From assembly GCF_005938745.2 (NCBI RefSeq), contig NZ_VCBX02000001.1, positions 3,603,501 through 3,667,500 on the forward strand: a DNA stretch of 64,000 bases, in the 5' to 3' direction. Positions 1 through 8,082 of the stretch are shown here, one piece after another (positions within the stretch are counted from its first letter, which is position 1; every line of letters starts with the position of its first letter). The notes below the pieces were generated by a model, which saw only the letters and a list, made by a program, of their open reading frames with translations, did not search any database and had not been told where the DNA came from. The translations under genes were made by a program, and so were the position numbers. The DNA comes from Rhodococcus sp. KBS0724. Lineage in GTDB: Bacteria > Actinomycetota > Actinomycetes > Mycobacteriales > Mycobacteriaceae.

Positions 1-228
1 ATTGGCCGTGGCGATCACGTCTTCAGAACTCGGTACGGTGCGCTCGCAGTAATCGCGGTATACCTCGACGTACAAAACACTCTTGCGAACCCGAAATGCG
101 AAAGTTCTCCCCTCCGACCTGCCGAAACCGTGAGCATACGGGCCTACCGAAATATCTTCGATCTCGAAATCGCCGAAAGATCCGCCAGGTCGTTCCGCAG
201 CGGATTCGGTGGGTTCGACAGGAATCAC
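1..228 (-). CDS. Conserved hypothetical protein, N-terminal part only (Rv2137c-like position)
   Basis: An open frame on the minus strand starts at a GTG (226-228) and runs off the left edge without a stop. GAGGAG lies 6 bases upstream of the GTG, a good ribosome-binding site. The 76 visible residues begin MIPVEPTESAAERPGG and include DFEIEDISVGPY and a basic stretch FRVRKSVLYVEVYRDYC. There is no signal peptide or membrane segment in this part. The gene is divergent from the lppL-like gene, as Rv2137c is from lppL in M. tuberculosis; that positional match is the main reason for the call. The function is unknown. The frame is read by hand from a GTG start. Confidence 0.6.
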   Translation of the reverse strand, partial: MIPVEPTESAAERPGGSFGDFEIEDISVGPYAHGFGRSEGRTFAFRVRKSVLYVEVYRDYCERTVPSSEDVIATAN

Positions 229-415
229 AGTGAGCTCCTCGAGGATTGCCGCGTGGGCGGAAATCCGTATTTGTACGGTATCGCGTGCGATCGGCAGACG
301 GAATGACCGGTGCACTCCGATGCAATGAAAACCAATTCGCAGCGATCAGGGATGATCGAGTGCAGGCGCGCTCCGCTGAAACACCGTCTCGAGTAGAAAA
401 CGAGGAATCAACACC

Positions 416-1441
416 ATGACTCGCATTGGGCTCCGCACCACCACAGCAGCGATGGGGGCGGCGTTGATGCTGGTGACAGGATGTTCTTCCGACGACGGCG
501 AGACCAAGCTCCAGACGATTGATCCGGCAACCGCCGTAGCGTCGCCTGCCACGACAAATTCGCTCGACGGCGTCGTTCATCCGTATTCGGGTCGGATCGA
601 TTCCATCACATTTGATCCGGTTACGCGCAACGTACTTCTCGTATCGCAGGAATCGCCCACTGTTCGGATCGTCGCGGCCGACGATGTCGAGTCCTCGAGC
701 GCGGCAATGACCGGCCGCGACGTCAGCATCGACGGCAACATCCGGGACGTGTCCATCGCTTCCGACGGAAACGCGCTGTTGTCCATGGACAACCAGGTTG
801 TGAAGCTGAATCTGACGTCCGGCGAGCAGACGACATTTCCCTCCCTTGACCCGGCCAACTCCGCAGTCGAGTTGGCCGACGGCCGCATCGCGATCGGAAC
901 CGAGCGAGGCACAGTTCACGTTGTCGACCCGAGTTCTGATACATCACAAACTATTTCAGGCCTCGCATCGGTCGACGAACTTGCCGTCACGGGCGACAAC
1001 GTGAGCGCCCTCGACCATCGTCAGACCTCGCTCACCGACATCAACCTCGAGGAAGATCGACTCGGATCGGCTTTGCGTGCCGGAGAAGGCGCGACGCACC
1101 TCGTGACGGACCGTTTCGGTCGTATTCTCGTCACCGACACCACCGGCGACGAACTGTTGGTCTTCACCGCCGATCCCCTTCTCCTGCGCCAGCGGTTCCC
1201 GGTCGGTGATTCGCCGTACGCAGTGGCCTACGACGAGACCGCCGATCGTGTGTGGGTAACTCTGACGGCTTCCAACGAAGTTGTCGGACTCGACCTCTCG
1301 TCGGGAATCCCGGTGGAAACGAACCGATACAACACCGTTCGTCAGCCCAATTCCCTCGCGGTCGATTCCAGCACCGGAACCCTCGTCGTCGGCTCCGCAA
1401 CCGGGGACGGCGTACAGGTCATCCCCACTCGGAACGGCTGA
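416..1441 (+). CDS. lppL: LppL-like lipoprotein with beta-propeller repeats
   Basis: The 341-residue protein starts with a short basic segment, a hydrophobic core and a lipobox LVTGC, with the lipidated cysteine near residue 24, so it is predicted to be an exported lipoprotein. The mature part holds repeated segments with [41 protein letters not shown] and [19 protein letters not shown]. These resemble the YVTN/SMP-30 type of beta-propeller blade. Order (lipoprotein, DUF5703 gene, pyrD) matches the mycobacterial lppL-pyrD locus. The ATG at 416 is followed directly by the signal peptide. The biochemical role is unknown; a scaffold or binding function at the cell surface is inference. Confidence 0.8.
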   Translation: MTRIGLRTTTAAMGAALMLVTGCSSDDGETKLQTIDPATAVASPATTNSLDGVVHPYSGRIDSITFDPVTRNVLLVSQESPTVRIVAADDVESSSAAMTGRDVSIDGNIRDVSIASDGNALLSMDNQVVKLNLTSGEQTTFPSLDPANSAVELADGRIAIGTERGTVHVVDPSSDTSQTISGLASVDELAVTGDNVSALDHRQTSLTDINLEEDRLGSALRAGEGATHLVTDRFGRILVTDTTGDELLVFTADPLLLRQRFPVGDSPYAVAYDETADRVWVTLTASNEVVGLDLSSGIPVETNRYNTVRQPNSLAVDSSTGTLVVGSATGDGVQVIPTRNG

Positions 1442-1443
1442 CA

Positions 1444-1713
1444 ATGCAGCGGCACAACGGTGTATCACCACATCTGCGACGTACCCCGTCACCGCAGTGG
1501 GACATGTCCGACGACGTGTTCGACTATCTGCCGCTGCAACTACCGCCCCATGTCTCACGAGTGACGGCGTCGATGCGCCTGGCGATTTCCGCCGAGTTCG
1601 GCGGTTGGGAACTCTCGCAGGTTCGGCTGTACCCCGACGGCAGCCGTCGGGTCCTGCTGCGGCGCAAGAAGACACCGTTACACGTGGACAACCCGGACGG
1701 CATTGCTCACTGA
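1444..1713 (+). CDS. DUF5703 family protein
   Basis: An 89-residue protein whose ATG lies 2 bases after the stop of the lipoprotein gene, so the two are probably co-transcribed. The core [19 protein letters not shown] followed by LLRRKK is the part I associate with the small DUF5703 family of actinobacteria. The protein is soluble, without a signal peptide. The upstream in-frame start at 1252 would overlap the lipoprotein gene by nearly 200 bases and was not used. Function is unknown; the family name is from memory. Confidence 0.75.
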   Translation: MQRHNGVSPHLRRTPSPQWDMSDDVFDYLPLQLPPHVSRVTASMRLAISAEFGGWELSQVRLYPDGSRRVLLRRKKTPLHVDNPDGIAH

Positions 1714-1757
1714 GCCGCCCGTTTCATCGAAGATCTCACCAGACAAGCAGGAGAATC

Positions 1758-2828
1758 GTGTACCAACTGCTCTTGAGCCTGATGTTCCGGCTTCCCCCGG
1801 AGCGCATCCACCACCTGGCCTTCACCGCGATGAAACTGGTGACCCGGTTTGCACCGATCAGGTGGCTCGTGGCGAAGGTTCTCGTTCTCGACGATCCGGT
1901 ACTGCGCAGTCAGGCATTCGGACTGACATTTCCTGCCCCACTCGGTTTGGCGGCGGGCTTCGACAAGGACGCCACCGGCGTCGACGCGTGGGGTCCGCTC
2001 GGTTTCGGCTTCGCGGAAATCGGAACAGTCACCGCGCAGGCTCAGCCCGGTAATCCGCAGCCACGACTTTTCCGACTGCCTGCGGACCGTGCACTGATCA
2101 ACCGCATGGGATTCAACAATCACGGCGCCGGGCATGCCGCGAACTTCCTCCGTCAGCGCCGAGTCATCGTACCGATCGGCGCGAACATCGGAAAGACCAA
2201 GATCGTCGACGCCGCGGACGCACCCGCCGATTACACCGCGAGCGCCCAATTGCTCGGACCGCTCGCCGATTTCATGGTCGTCAACGTCAGCTCACCGAAC
2301 ACCCCTGGCCTACGTGACCTGCAAGCCGTCGAGTCGCTGCGCCCGCTCTTGCAGGCCGTGCTCGATACCGTCCATATTCCGGTGCTGGTGAAGATTGCCC
2401 CTGATCTGTCCGACGAGGACGTCGACGCAGTCGCCGATCTCGCTGTCGAACTCGGGTTGGCCGGCATCGTGGCCACGAACACCACCATTCGCCGTGACGG
2501 TCTGAAAACCCCCGATGCCGAGGTAGCTGCGATCGGCGCCGGCGGACTCTCGGGCGCTCCCGTCGCGGACCGCTCACTCGAGGTACTGCGGCGGCTGTAT
2601 GCGCGGGTGGGCGACAAGCTCACCATCATCTCTGTCGGCGGTATCGAAACAGCTGATCAGGCGTGGGAACGGATTCTCGCGGGCGCAACCTTGGTGCAGG
2701 GCTACACCGGCTTCATCTACGGCGGACCCTTCTGGGCGCGCAGTATCCACAAGGGAATCGCGAAGCGTGTTCGCGCGGCGGGCTTCTCGTCGATCAGTCA
2801 GGCCGTCGGGGCGGAGAACCCCCGCTGA
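1758..2828 (+). CDS. pyrD: Dihydroorotate dehydrogenase (quinone), class 2
   Basis: The 356-residue enzyme oxidises dihydroorotate to orotate with FMN and membrane quinone, the fourth step of pyrimidine synthesis. The start is a GTG with CAGGAG 4 bases upstream; the longer open frame from 1281 overlaps two other genes and is not used. The N-terminal helix ([19 protein letters not shown]) is the membrane-associated extension of class 2 enzymes. Class motifs are visible: [63 protein letters not shown] with the catalytic serine, and the FMN-phosphate segment ISVGGI. It follows the DUF5703 gene and is closed by a strong hairpin. Identification is firm. Confidence 0.97.
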   Translation: MYQLLLSLMFRLPPERIHHLAFTAMKLVTRFAPIRWLVAKVLVLDDPVLRSQAFGLTFPAPLGLAAGFDKDATGVDAWGPLGFGFAEIGTVTAQAQPGNPQPRLFRLPADRALINRMGFNNHGAGHAANFLRQRRVIVPIGANIGKTKIVDAADAPADYTASAQLLGPLADFMVVNVSSPNTPGLRDLQAVESLRPLLQAVLDTVHIPVLVKIAPDLSDEDVDAVADLAVELGLAGIVATNTTIRRDGLKTPDAEVAAIGAGGLSGAPVADRSLEVLRRLYARVGDKLTIISVGGIETADQAWERILAGATLVQGYTGFIYGGPFWARSIHKGIAKRVRAAGFSSISQAVGAENPR

Positions 2829-2832
2829 ACTG

Positions 2833-2876
2833 CTGTGCGCCTTTGTTAACCGCGGGCGGTTAACAAAGGCGCACAG
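2833..2876. terminator. Perfect 20-bp hairpin between convergent genes, bidirectional terminator
   Basis: Positions 2833-2852 pair perfectly with 2857-2876 around the loop CGGG. The hairpin lies between the pyrD stop (2828) and the stop of the minus-strand PEBP gene (2883-2881). It has no long U tract on either side. A symmetric stem between two converging genes suggests that it ends transcripts from both sides. Confidence 0.8.
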
Positions 2877-2880
2877 TGCA

Positions 2881-3417
2881 TTACTCGACCTCGAACGTAC
2901 CGGTCAGCGTTGCGCGCGCAATTGCGTGCGCGAACACGTTGAAGCCGAGAAACGCCGGCGAAGAATCAGCCGTGACTCCGTCGAGCTTGTCCACGTCGAG
3001 TGCGTGCACCGCAACGATGTACCGATGCGGACCGTGTCCGGGAGGCGGGCCGGCGCCGATGTAACCGAAGCCCCCGCCGTCGTGGCGCAGCGTCACGGTT
3101 CCCTCCGGAAGGTCAGTGCTGTCCGCACTTCCGATGCCTGCGGGCAGTTCGGTGACCGAAGCCGGGATATTCGCCACGGCCCAGTGCCAGAATCCCGACG
3201 CCGTCGGAGCATCCGGATCGAACACGGTGACCACAAAGCTCTTCGTCTCGGCGGGGAAACCCGACCACGACAACTGCGGCGATATGTCCTGCCCACCGGG
3301 AACGCCGAAAGCGCCACTCGCTTGCGCAAGTTTCAGCGGCTCTCCGGCAGTGATGTCTTCACTGGTCAGCTCGAAGCTCGGGAGCTTCGGCAGTGGTTCG
3401 TACGGATCGTAAGCCAT
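2881..3417 (-). CDS. YbhB/YbcL-type phosphatidylethanolamine-binding family protein
   Basis: The 178-residue protein belongs to the PEBP / Raf-kinase-inhibitor-like family. It shows [19 protein letters not shown], the ligand-pocket motif [14 protein letters not shown] and the later [18 protein letters not shown]. No signal peptide is present, so it should be cytoplasmic. The ATG has GAGAGG 6 bases upstream. It lies downstream of the M20 peptidase gene with a 75-base gap. M. tuberculosis has Rv2140c at the same place. The ligand of bacterial members is mostly unknown. Confidence 0.92.
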   Translation of the reverse strand: MAYDPYEPLPKLPSFELTSEDITAGEPLKLAQASGAFGVPGGQDISPQLSWSGFPAETKSFVVTVFDPDAPTASGFWHWAVANIPASVTELPAGIGSADSTDLPEGTVTLRHDGGGFGYIGAGPPPGHGPHRYIVAVHALDVDKLDGVTADSSPAFLGFNVFAHAIARATLTGTFEVE

Positions 3418-3492
3418 GCGAAACCTCTCTGTTTTTAGTAATCGCTGTTTTTGGTAATCGCTGTTTCTCGTACTCGGTGACTGTGTACGCGT

Positions 3493-4845
3493 TCAGGAAT
3501 TGAGCAGAAAATGTTCCAGAACACGTGTTCCGAACAGTAGTGCGTCCACCGGCACGCGCTCGTCGACGCCATGGAACAGCGCGGTGAAATCGAGTTCCGG
3601 CGGCAACTGCAGCGGCGCAAAGCCGAAGCACCGAATCCCGAGCTTCGCGAAGGCTTTTGCGTCGGTGCCTGCGGAGAGCATGTACGGCACGGTGCGCGCA
3701 CCGGGATCGTGCGCCAGGATTGCGTCGTTCATCGCGTCGACCAGATGACCGTCGAACGTGGTCTCGTACGAGTCGAGTTTGGTGATCCACTCGCGGGTGA
3801 CGTCGGGTCCGATGAGGGCGTCGACGGTGCGCTCGAACTCGGCTTGCCGGCCCGGAAGCACACGGCAGTCGAAGACAGCCTCGGCAGTCTGAGGAATGAC
3901 GTTTGCCTTGTAGCCGGCCTTGAGCATCGTCGGATTGGCCGTGTCCCGGAACGTTGCTCCGATGATCTTGGCGATGCTGCCCAGTTTCGCGAGGGTCCCG
4001 TCGATGTCCGGTGACGTCGGATCGAAGTCGAGTCCGGTCTCCTCGCTGACCGCGGTAAGGAATTCCGCAACGGAATCGGAAAGAATGATCGGGAACTCGT
4101 GGGCGCTCAGACGCGCAACGGCGCCGGCCAGTATGGCGACAGCATTGTCGTCGTGCAGGAAGGACCCGTGTCCGGCGCGGCCTTTTGCCGTCAGCCGCAT
4201 CCAGCCGAGTCCCTTTTCTGCCGTCTCCACGACATACAGACGACGGTCGGTTCCATCCGGACGGGGAACGGTCAGCGAGAACCCGCCCACCTCGCCGACT
4301 GCTTCGGTGACGCCTTCGAACAGATCCGGGCGATGCTCCACGAGCCACTGGCAGCCGTACTTACCGCCCGCCTCTTCATCGGCGACAAACGCGAACACGA
4401 GATCGCGCGGCGGCACTGTTCCCTCTGCCTTGAACTGCCGTGCCAGAGCCAGGATCATCCCGACCATGTCCTTCATGTCGACGGCGCCGCGCCCCCAGAT
4501 GTATCCGTCCTGAACGGTGCCGGAGAAAGGGTGAACACTCCAGTCGGCAGGCTCGGCCGGGACGACGTCCAGGTGACCGTGCAACATCAAGGCGCCACGG
4601 CCGGACTCTGCACCCTTCAACCGGGCAAACACGTTGCCACGGCCCGGCGCACCGGATTCGACGTATTCGGTCTCGTAACCCACTTCCTGTAGTTGGGCGG
4701 CGACCCACTCCGCGCACGCCCGTTCACCCTTGGTCGTTTCGAGTTCACCCGTATTGGACGTGTCGAACCGGATCAGAGAGCTGACAAGGTCGACAACTTC
4801 GTTTTCGGCGCGAGAAGGGCCTGAATCTTTCGGCGATAAGGACAT
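3493..4845 (-). CDS. M20 family zinc metallopeptidase (DapE2-like)
   Basis: The 450-residue protein is an M20/M25/M40 hydrolase. It has the first zinc-site motif GHLDVVP, the bridging-aspartate motif GRGAVDMKDMVG, and the catalytic glutamate pair in VADEEAGGKYG. A middle dimerisation domain follows (GRAGHGSFLH onward) and a late metal histidine is likely in LFHGVDERV. A GGAAAG sequence precedes the ATG at 4845. It corresponds in place to Rv2141c (annotated dapE2), but M20 sequence alone does not separate succinyl-diaminopimelate desuccinylase from dipeptidase or acylase activity, so substrate is left open. Confidence 0.9.
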   Translation of the reverse strand: MSLSPKDSGPSRAENEVVDLVSSLIRFDTSNTGELETTKGERACAEWVAAQLQEVGYETEYVESGAPGRGNVFARLKGAESGRGALMLHGHLDVVPAEPADWSVHPFSGTVQDGYIWGRGAVDMKDMVGMILALARQFKAEGTVPPRDLVFAFVADEEAGGKYGCQWLVEHRPDLFEGVTEAVGEVGGFSLTVPRPDGTDRRLYVVETAEKGLGWMRLTAKGRAGHGSFLHDDNAVAILAGAVARLSAHEFPIILSDSVAEFLTAVSEETGLDFDPTSPDIDGTLAKLGSIAKIIGATFRDTANPTMLKAGYKANVIPQTAEAVFDCRVLPGRQAEFERTVDALIGPDVTREWITKLDSYETTFDGHLVDAMNDAILAHDPGARTVPYMLSAGTDAKAFAKLGIRCFGFAPLQLPPELDFTALFHGVDERVPVDALLFGTRVLEHFLLNS

Positions 4846-4906
4846 GTCACTTTCCTACCACCGAAACACTTGTCGCGGCGGCATGGACATGGTCCGACCT
4901 GGCGAT

Positions 4907-4935
4907 TTGGGCAACCTCACCGAATCGGATACTCT
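4907..4935 (+). promoter_or_regulatory. Possible promoter of first tRNA-Leu
   Basis: TTGGGC at 4907-4912 and TACTCT at 4930-4935 are 17 bases apart and lie about 30 bases before the tRNA. GATACT (4928-4933) is an alternative -10. The second tRNA copy has TTGGGA at nearly the same distance. This is pattern matching only. Confidence 0.4.
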
Positions 4936-5051
4936 TTCCCAGCACCGAGAAATCGGGGCCGAGTCCGAGTGGCGGAATGGCAGACGCGCTAGCTTGAGGT
5001 GCTAGTGTCCTATTAACGGACGTGGGGGTTCAAGTCCCCCCTCGGACACTC
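4924..5051 (+). repeat. 128-bp direct repeat, copy 1 (tRNA-Leu unit)
   Basis: This segment is identical base for base to 5735-5862. It covers the presumed -10 region, the leader and the whole tRNA-Leu gene plus three bases. The two copies are 811 bases apart, start to start. Sequence outside the repeat diverges at once on both sides. Confidence 0.95.
4963..5048 (+). tRNA. tRNA-Leu, anticodon GAG
   Basis: The 86-base gene has acceptor strands GTCCGAG (4963-4969) and CTCGGAC (5041-5047) with discriminator A. The anticodon arm is CTAGC-TTGAGGT-GCTAG, giving anticodon GAG. A long variable arm and the T-arm GGGGGTTCAAGTCCCCC are present, as expected for a class II leucine tRNA. CCA is not encoded. 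Confidence 0.95.
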
Positions 5052-5063
5052 GAATAAACAACC

Positions 5064-5098
5064 AATGACTCCAGCTGATCAAGCTGGGGTCATTTTTT
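5064..5098 (+). terminator. Intrinsic terminator after first tRNA-Leu
   Basis: A 13-bp stem (5064-5076 with 5082-5094, one G-T pair) and a GATCA loop run into a stretch of T ending at 5098. It lies 16 bases after the tRNA end and overlaps the spurious upstream ATG (5065) of the next gene. Confidence 0.9.
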
Positions 5099-5154
5099 GT
5101 TCACTATGTACCGAACGCCAGAAATTCGGACATCCCCTGTGCTTGACTTCGTCT

Positions 5155-5676
5155 ATGCGAAAATCATTGCTGGTCGCAGCCTTGATCGGCACGTCGATGA
5201 TGACCGCGACATTGCCTGCCGGAGCCGCTACGCAAACCTGGGACGGCGATTACTCGGTCAAACGGTTCGCAGCCTCGAAAACCGGTACCAGCCTCGCGGC
5301 AAGTCAGTGGGAACCGGATTTCTCCGATGTCTACACGTTCGAAACCGATTGTTCCGGCGGACCCTGTGTCGCCACCGTGATCGCCGGGCCCGCGCCGGCA
5401 AATCCGACTTTGCCTCAGCCTGCGCAATACACCTGGGACGGCACCAGTTGGGTTCATCCGTACGACTGGGAATGGGACTGCTATCAAGGTGAGGGTGTAC
5501 CCAAAGTGTGGGCGCCGGCTCATTCCGTGGCCTATTACACCCCCCAGCCGGACGGCACTCTGGTCGGATCGTGGCGCACAGAGATCGATGGCGGCCCCTG
5601 CGACGGTTCGGTGATCATGGCGGTCGCGGCCTACCCGGTCAATTCAAATCCAGGACCGTTCGGCAGCGGCAACTGA
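5155..5676 (+). CDS. Small secreted protein of unknown function
   Basis: A 173-residue protein with a clear Sec signal peptide (MRKSLLVAALIGTSMMTATL, then PAGAA) and cleavage probably before TQTWDG. The mature part is rich in Trp, Tyr and Pro and has four to five cysteines, including DCSGGPCVAT, WEWDCYQGEG and GGPCDGS, which may form disulfides. I recall similar small secreted proteins in mycobacteria and rhodococci, none with a clear function. The start at 5155 is chosen because the frame's earlier ATG (5065) sits inside the tRNA terminator and would hide the signal peptide. The gene is enclosed by the two copies of the tRNA-Leu repeat. Confidence 0.8.
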   Translation: MRKSLLVAALIGTSMMTATLPAGAATQTWDGDYSVKRFAASKTGTSLAASQWEPDFSDVYTFETDCSGGPCVATVIAGPAPANPTLPQPAQYTWDGTSWVHPYDWEWDCYQGEGVPKVWAPAHSVAYYTPQPDGTLVGSWRTEIDGGPCDGSVIMAVAAYPVNSNPGPFGSGN

Positions 5677-5716
5677 CCCGCCTGAACAGGACAAACGTGC
5701 ACACTGTCCACGCGAT

Positions 5717-5746
5717 TTGGGAGAGCGGGACAGCATCGGATACTCT
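5717..5746 (+). promoter_or_regulatory. Possible promoter of second tRNA-Leu
   Basis: TTGGGA (5717-5722) and TACTCT (5741-5746) are separated by 18 bases. The -35-like part lies outside the 128-bp repeat but resembles the one upstream of copy 1. Confidence 0.4.
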
Positions 5747-5862
5747 TTCCCAGCACCGAGAAATCGGGGCCGAGTCCGAGTGGCGGAATGGCAGACGCGC
5801 TAGCTTGAGGTGCTAGTGTCCTATTAACGGACGTGGGGGTTCAAGTCCCCCCTCGGACACTC
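5735..5862 (+). repeat. 128-bp direct repeat, copy 2 (tRNA-Leu unit)
   Basis: Identical to 4924-5051. The full tRNA gene with leader is duplicated, not just its 3' end, which is unlike most tRNA-linked attachment-site duplications. Confidence 0.95.
5774..5859 (+). tRNA. tRNA-Leu, anticodon GAG (second copy)
   Basis: Identical in sequence to the tRNA-Leu at 4963-5048: same 86 bases, same GAG anticodon, same long variable arm, CCA not encoded. It has its own, different terminator downstream. Confidence 0.95.
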
Positions 5863-5880
5863 TGTGTTGAGACAGACAGG

Positions 5881-5911
5881 AAAAGCTCCGGTTCATTGAA
5901 CCGGAGCTTTT
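5881..5911 (+). terminator. Intrinsic terminator after second tRNA-Leu
   Basis: A perfect 14-bp stem (5881-5894 with 5898-5911) with loop ATT, ending in TTTT. The sequence is unrelated to the terminator after the first copy. Confidence 0.9.
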
Positions 5912-5983
5912 CTCGTAAAGGGCCAAGTTCCCGCACCGGGAACAGACCGCGCGAGCGGCGATCGAGATGGAACAGAAGTTCAC

Positions 5984-7483
5984 GTGGATACAGACACACG
6001 GCAGTTCGACGTAACGGATTCAGAATCTGCGGGAGCAGAACTGGCCGGACTCGACCCCGCAGAACTCGAAATCTGCTTGAAGGTTCTGCGCGAAGCAGCC
6101 GAACTCGACGACGAGCATCCCGACTCGATCATCATGCAGCGTGCCGTCGGCCATCTGTTCAAACGTCTCAAGAAGAAGCGCCGCCTCGCCTCGCGTGCAG
6201 CGGTCAACGAAGCCGACCGCACTGTCGTCGCCGCAACGGCCACGGGATCACCGGATCGAATCGACGACGAAACCGCCGGCATCCCCATCAAGTCGAATAC
6301 CGCCGGGGCAATTGCCGGCACCCTCATCAAGGCGCGTCCCTGCTACATCTGCAAGCAGCGCTACACCCAGGTCGACGCGTTCTATCACCAGTTGTGCCCG
6401 GACTGCGCCGCAACCTCTCGCGCCAAGCGTGACGCCAGCACGGACCTGACCGGACGCCGCGCACTCCTCACCGGAGGCCGCGCCAAGATCGGTATGTACA
6501 TCGCTCTGCGCCTCCTGCGCGACGGTGCCCACCTGACGATCACCACGAGATTCCCCAACGACGCGATCCGGCGCTTCAAGGCGATGGAAGACAGCGCCGA
6601 CTGGATTCATCGTCTCCGCATCGTCGGCATCGACCTCCGCGACCCCGCTCAGGTAGTTGCCCTGGCTGATTCCGTTGCGGCACAAGGCCCCCTCGACATC
6701 CTGATCAACAACGCCGCGCAGACGGTCCGCCGCTCCCCCGGCGCGTACGGCGCTTTGGTCGACGCCGAATCCGGCGCACTGCCGGCGGGCGAGCTCCCCG
6801 ATGTCGTCACCTTCGGCAAGACCAGCGACGCGCACCCCGCAGCACTGGCCGGGTCACTATCCGACGTCGCAGCCATCACCTCCGGAAATCTCTCCGCCGA
6901 CGCCGTCAGCTCGCTCGCGCTGGTCGCAAAATCCGCGTCACCTGACCGCATCGAGCAGGGCATTGCCATCGATGCCGGCGGGCTCCTCCCCGACCTCGCC
7001 CACACCAACAGTTGGGTGCAGACCGTCGAGGAAGTTGATCCGATCGAGCTTCTCGAAGTGCAACTCTGCAATTCGGTTGCCCCGTTCATTCTCGTCTCAC
7101 GCCTGCGCCCGTCGATGGCAGCAGCGGCAGCGCGTCGAAAGTACGTCGTGAACGTCTCCGCAATGGAAGGCCAGTTCAGCCGCGCGTACAAGGGTCCTGG
7201 TCACCCGCACACCAACATGGCCAAAGCAGCACTGAACATGCTGACTCGCACCAGTTCCAAGGAAATGCTCGAGGACGGCATCCTCATGACTGCCGTCGAC
7301 ACCGGGTGGATCACCGACGAGCGTCCCCACTTCACCAAGATGCGCCTCGCCGACGAAGGATTTCACGCTCCGCTCGACCTGGTCGACGGTGCCGCTCGCG
7401 TCTACGACCCCATCGTTCAGGGCGAGCTGGGCGTCGACATCCACGGTTGCTTCCTCAAGGACTACAAGCCCTCACCCTGGTGA
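5984..7483 (+). CDS. Zinc-ribbon/short-chain dehydrogenase fusion, atypical active site
   Basis: The 499-residue protein has three parts. Residues 1-110 are a charged region with a helical segment (ELEICLKVLREAAELDDEHPD) and a basic patch LFKRLKKKRR. Next comes a putative zinc ribbon, CYICK followed by CPDC. From about residue 155 there is a Rossmann SDR domain with GRRALLTGGRAKIG as cofactor loop and DILINNAAQTV. A long insert follows NNAAQTV. The usual YxxxK becomes TNMAK within HPHTNMAKAALN, so the catalytic tyrosine is replaced by threonine, while serine (NVSAMEG) and lysine remain. The GTG start at 5984 has only a weak ribosome-binding site. Fold is well supported; substrate and even oxidoreductase activity are not. 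Confidence 0.85.
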   Translation: MDTDTRQFDVTDSESAGAELAGLDPAELEICLKVLREAAELDDEHPDSIIMQRAVGHLFKRLKKKRRLASRAAVNEADRTVVAATATGSPDRIDDETAGIPIKSNTAGAIAGTLIKARPCYICKQRYTQVDAFYHQLCPDCAATSRAKRDASTDLTGRRALLTGGRAKIGMYIALRLLRDGAHLTITTRFPNDAIRRFKAMEDSADWIHRLRIVGIDLRDPAQVVALADSVAAQGPLDILINNAAQTVRRSPGAYGALVDAESGALPAGELPDVVTFGKTSDAHPAALAGSLSDVAAITSGNLSADAVSSLALVAKSASPDRIEQGIAIDAGGLLPDLAHTNSWVQTVEEVDPIELLEVQLCNSVAPFILVSRLRPSMAAAAARRKYVVNVSAMEGQFSRAYKGPGHPHTNMAKAALNMLTRTSSKEMLEDGILMTAVDTGWITDERPHFTKMRLADEGFHAPLDLVDGAARVYDPIVQGELGVDIHGCFLKDYKPSPW

Positions 7484-7624
7484 GTGGTGACCCCACACAC
7501 CTCCCCCTCTCGATGTGGTGATCTCGACACCCCCTAGCGGCCGTGTCGAGTGCCGCATTTGCGGTAGTGCTCGGCAATGCACGCGATAATGGACCTCGAC
7601 ACTGCTCACTGCCTCGGAGGAACC

Positions 7625-8038
7625 ATGACGATTGCCGTCGTACACAAGGACAGCCCGGAGGGCCGGGCGGCAATTGTCCACGGAGCACGCGAATCGGTGA
7701 ATCGGCGCGAGCAACTTGTCGTGCTGCACGTACTCGACGACGTCAACGTCCCGGATACCGACGAAGACAGCGCGGCCTTGCGCGGCGAGATCCAGTCGGC
7801 ACTCGACGCCGGCGGATTCGCGCAGACGCCCTGGGAACTGCGCACCACCGAACATGACGGCGATCCGGTGACCGCTTTGGTGGAGTTGGTCGATGCCGTC
7901 GAAGCCGATCTGTTGATCGTGGGAACGCGTCGTATGTCACCCATCGGCAAGTTTCTCCTCGAGCGCCCGCTACAGCGACTACTGCTCGAAGTCGAGGTCC
8001 CGATCCTGGTCGTGAAGGAACCGTTGCCTGCGGAGTGA
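7625..8038 (+). CDS. Universal stress protein (UspA family)
   Basis: The 137-residue single-domain protein shows the family pattern: MTIAVVHKDSPEGRAAI at the start, LVVLHVLDD as strand 2, ADLLIVGTRRMSPIGKFLLE and the closing VPILVVKEP. The ATP-binding signature G-2X-G-9X-G(S/T) is degraded (GTRRMSPIGKFLLERPLQ), so nucleotide binding is doubtful. The ATG at 7625 has GGAGG just upstream; an earlier in-frame ATG at 7577 lacks one. It stands alone between the SDR fusion and the reductase gene. Confidence 0.85.
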   Translation: MTIAVVHKDSPEGRAAIVHGARESVNRREQLVVLHVLDDVNVPDTDEDSAALRGEIQSALDAGGFAQTPWELRTTEHDGDPVTALVELVDAVEADLLIVGTRRMSPIGKFLLERPLQRLLLEVEVPILVVKEPLPAE

Positions 8039-8082
8039 GCTCACTCACACCCAAGAGGGAACCGCGTTTGTAGGCTGACTAC

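Noticed and set aside
1281..2828. pyrD starting at 1281
   Set aside because: That start overlaps the lipoprotein and DUF5703 genes; GTG 1758 has a good ribosome-binding site and gives the normal length.
3435..3475. Short tandem repeat of TAATCGCTGTTT upstream of the PEBP gene
   Set aside because: Only two imperfect copies in a 75-base gap; too little to call an operator or a repeat element.
4924..5862. Integrative element between two tRNA copies
   Set aside because: No integrase, no partial tRNA end and only one small gene in between; a simple segmental duplication fits better.
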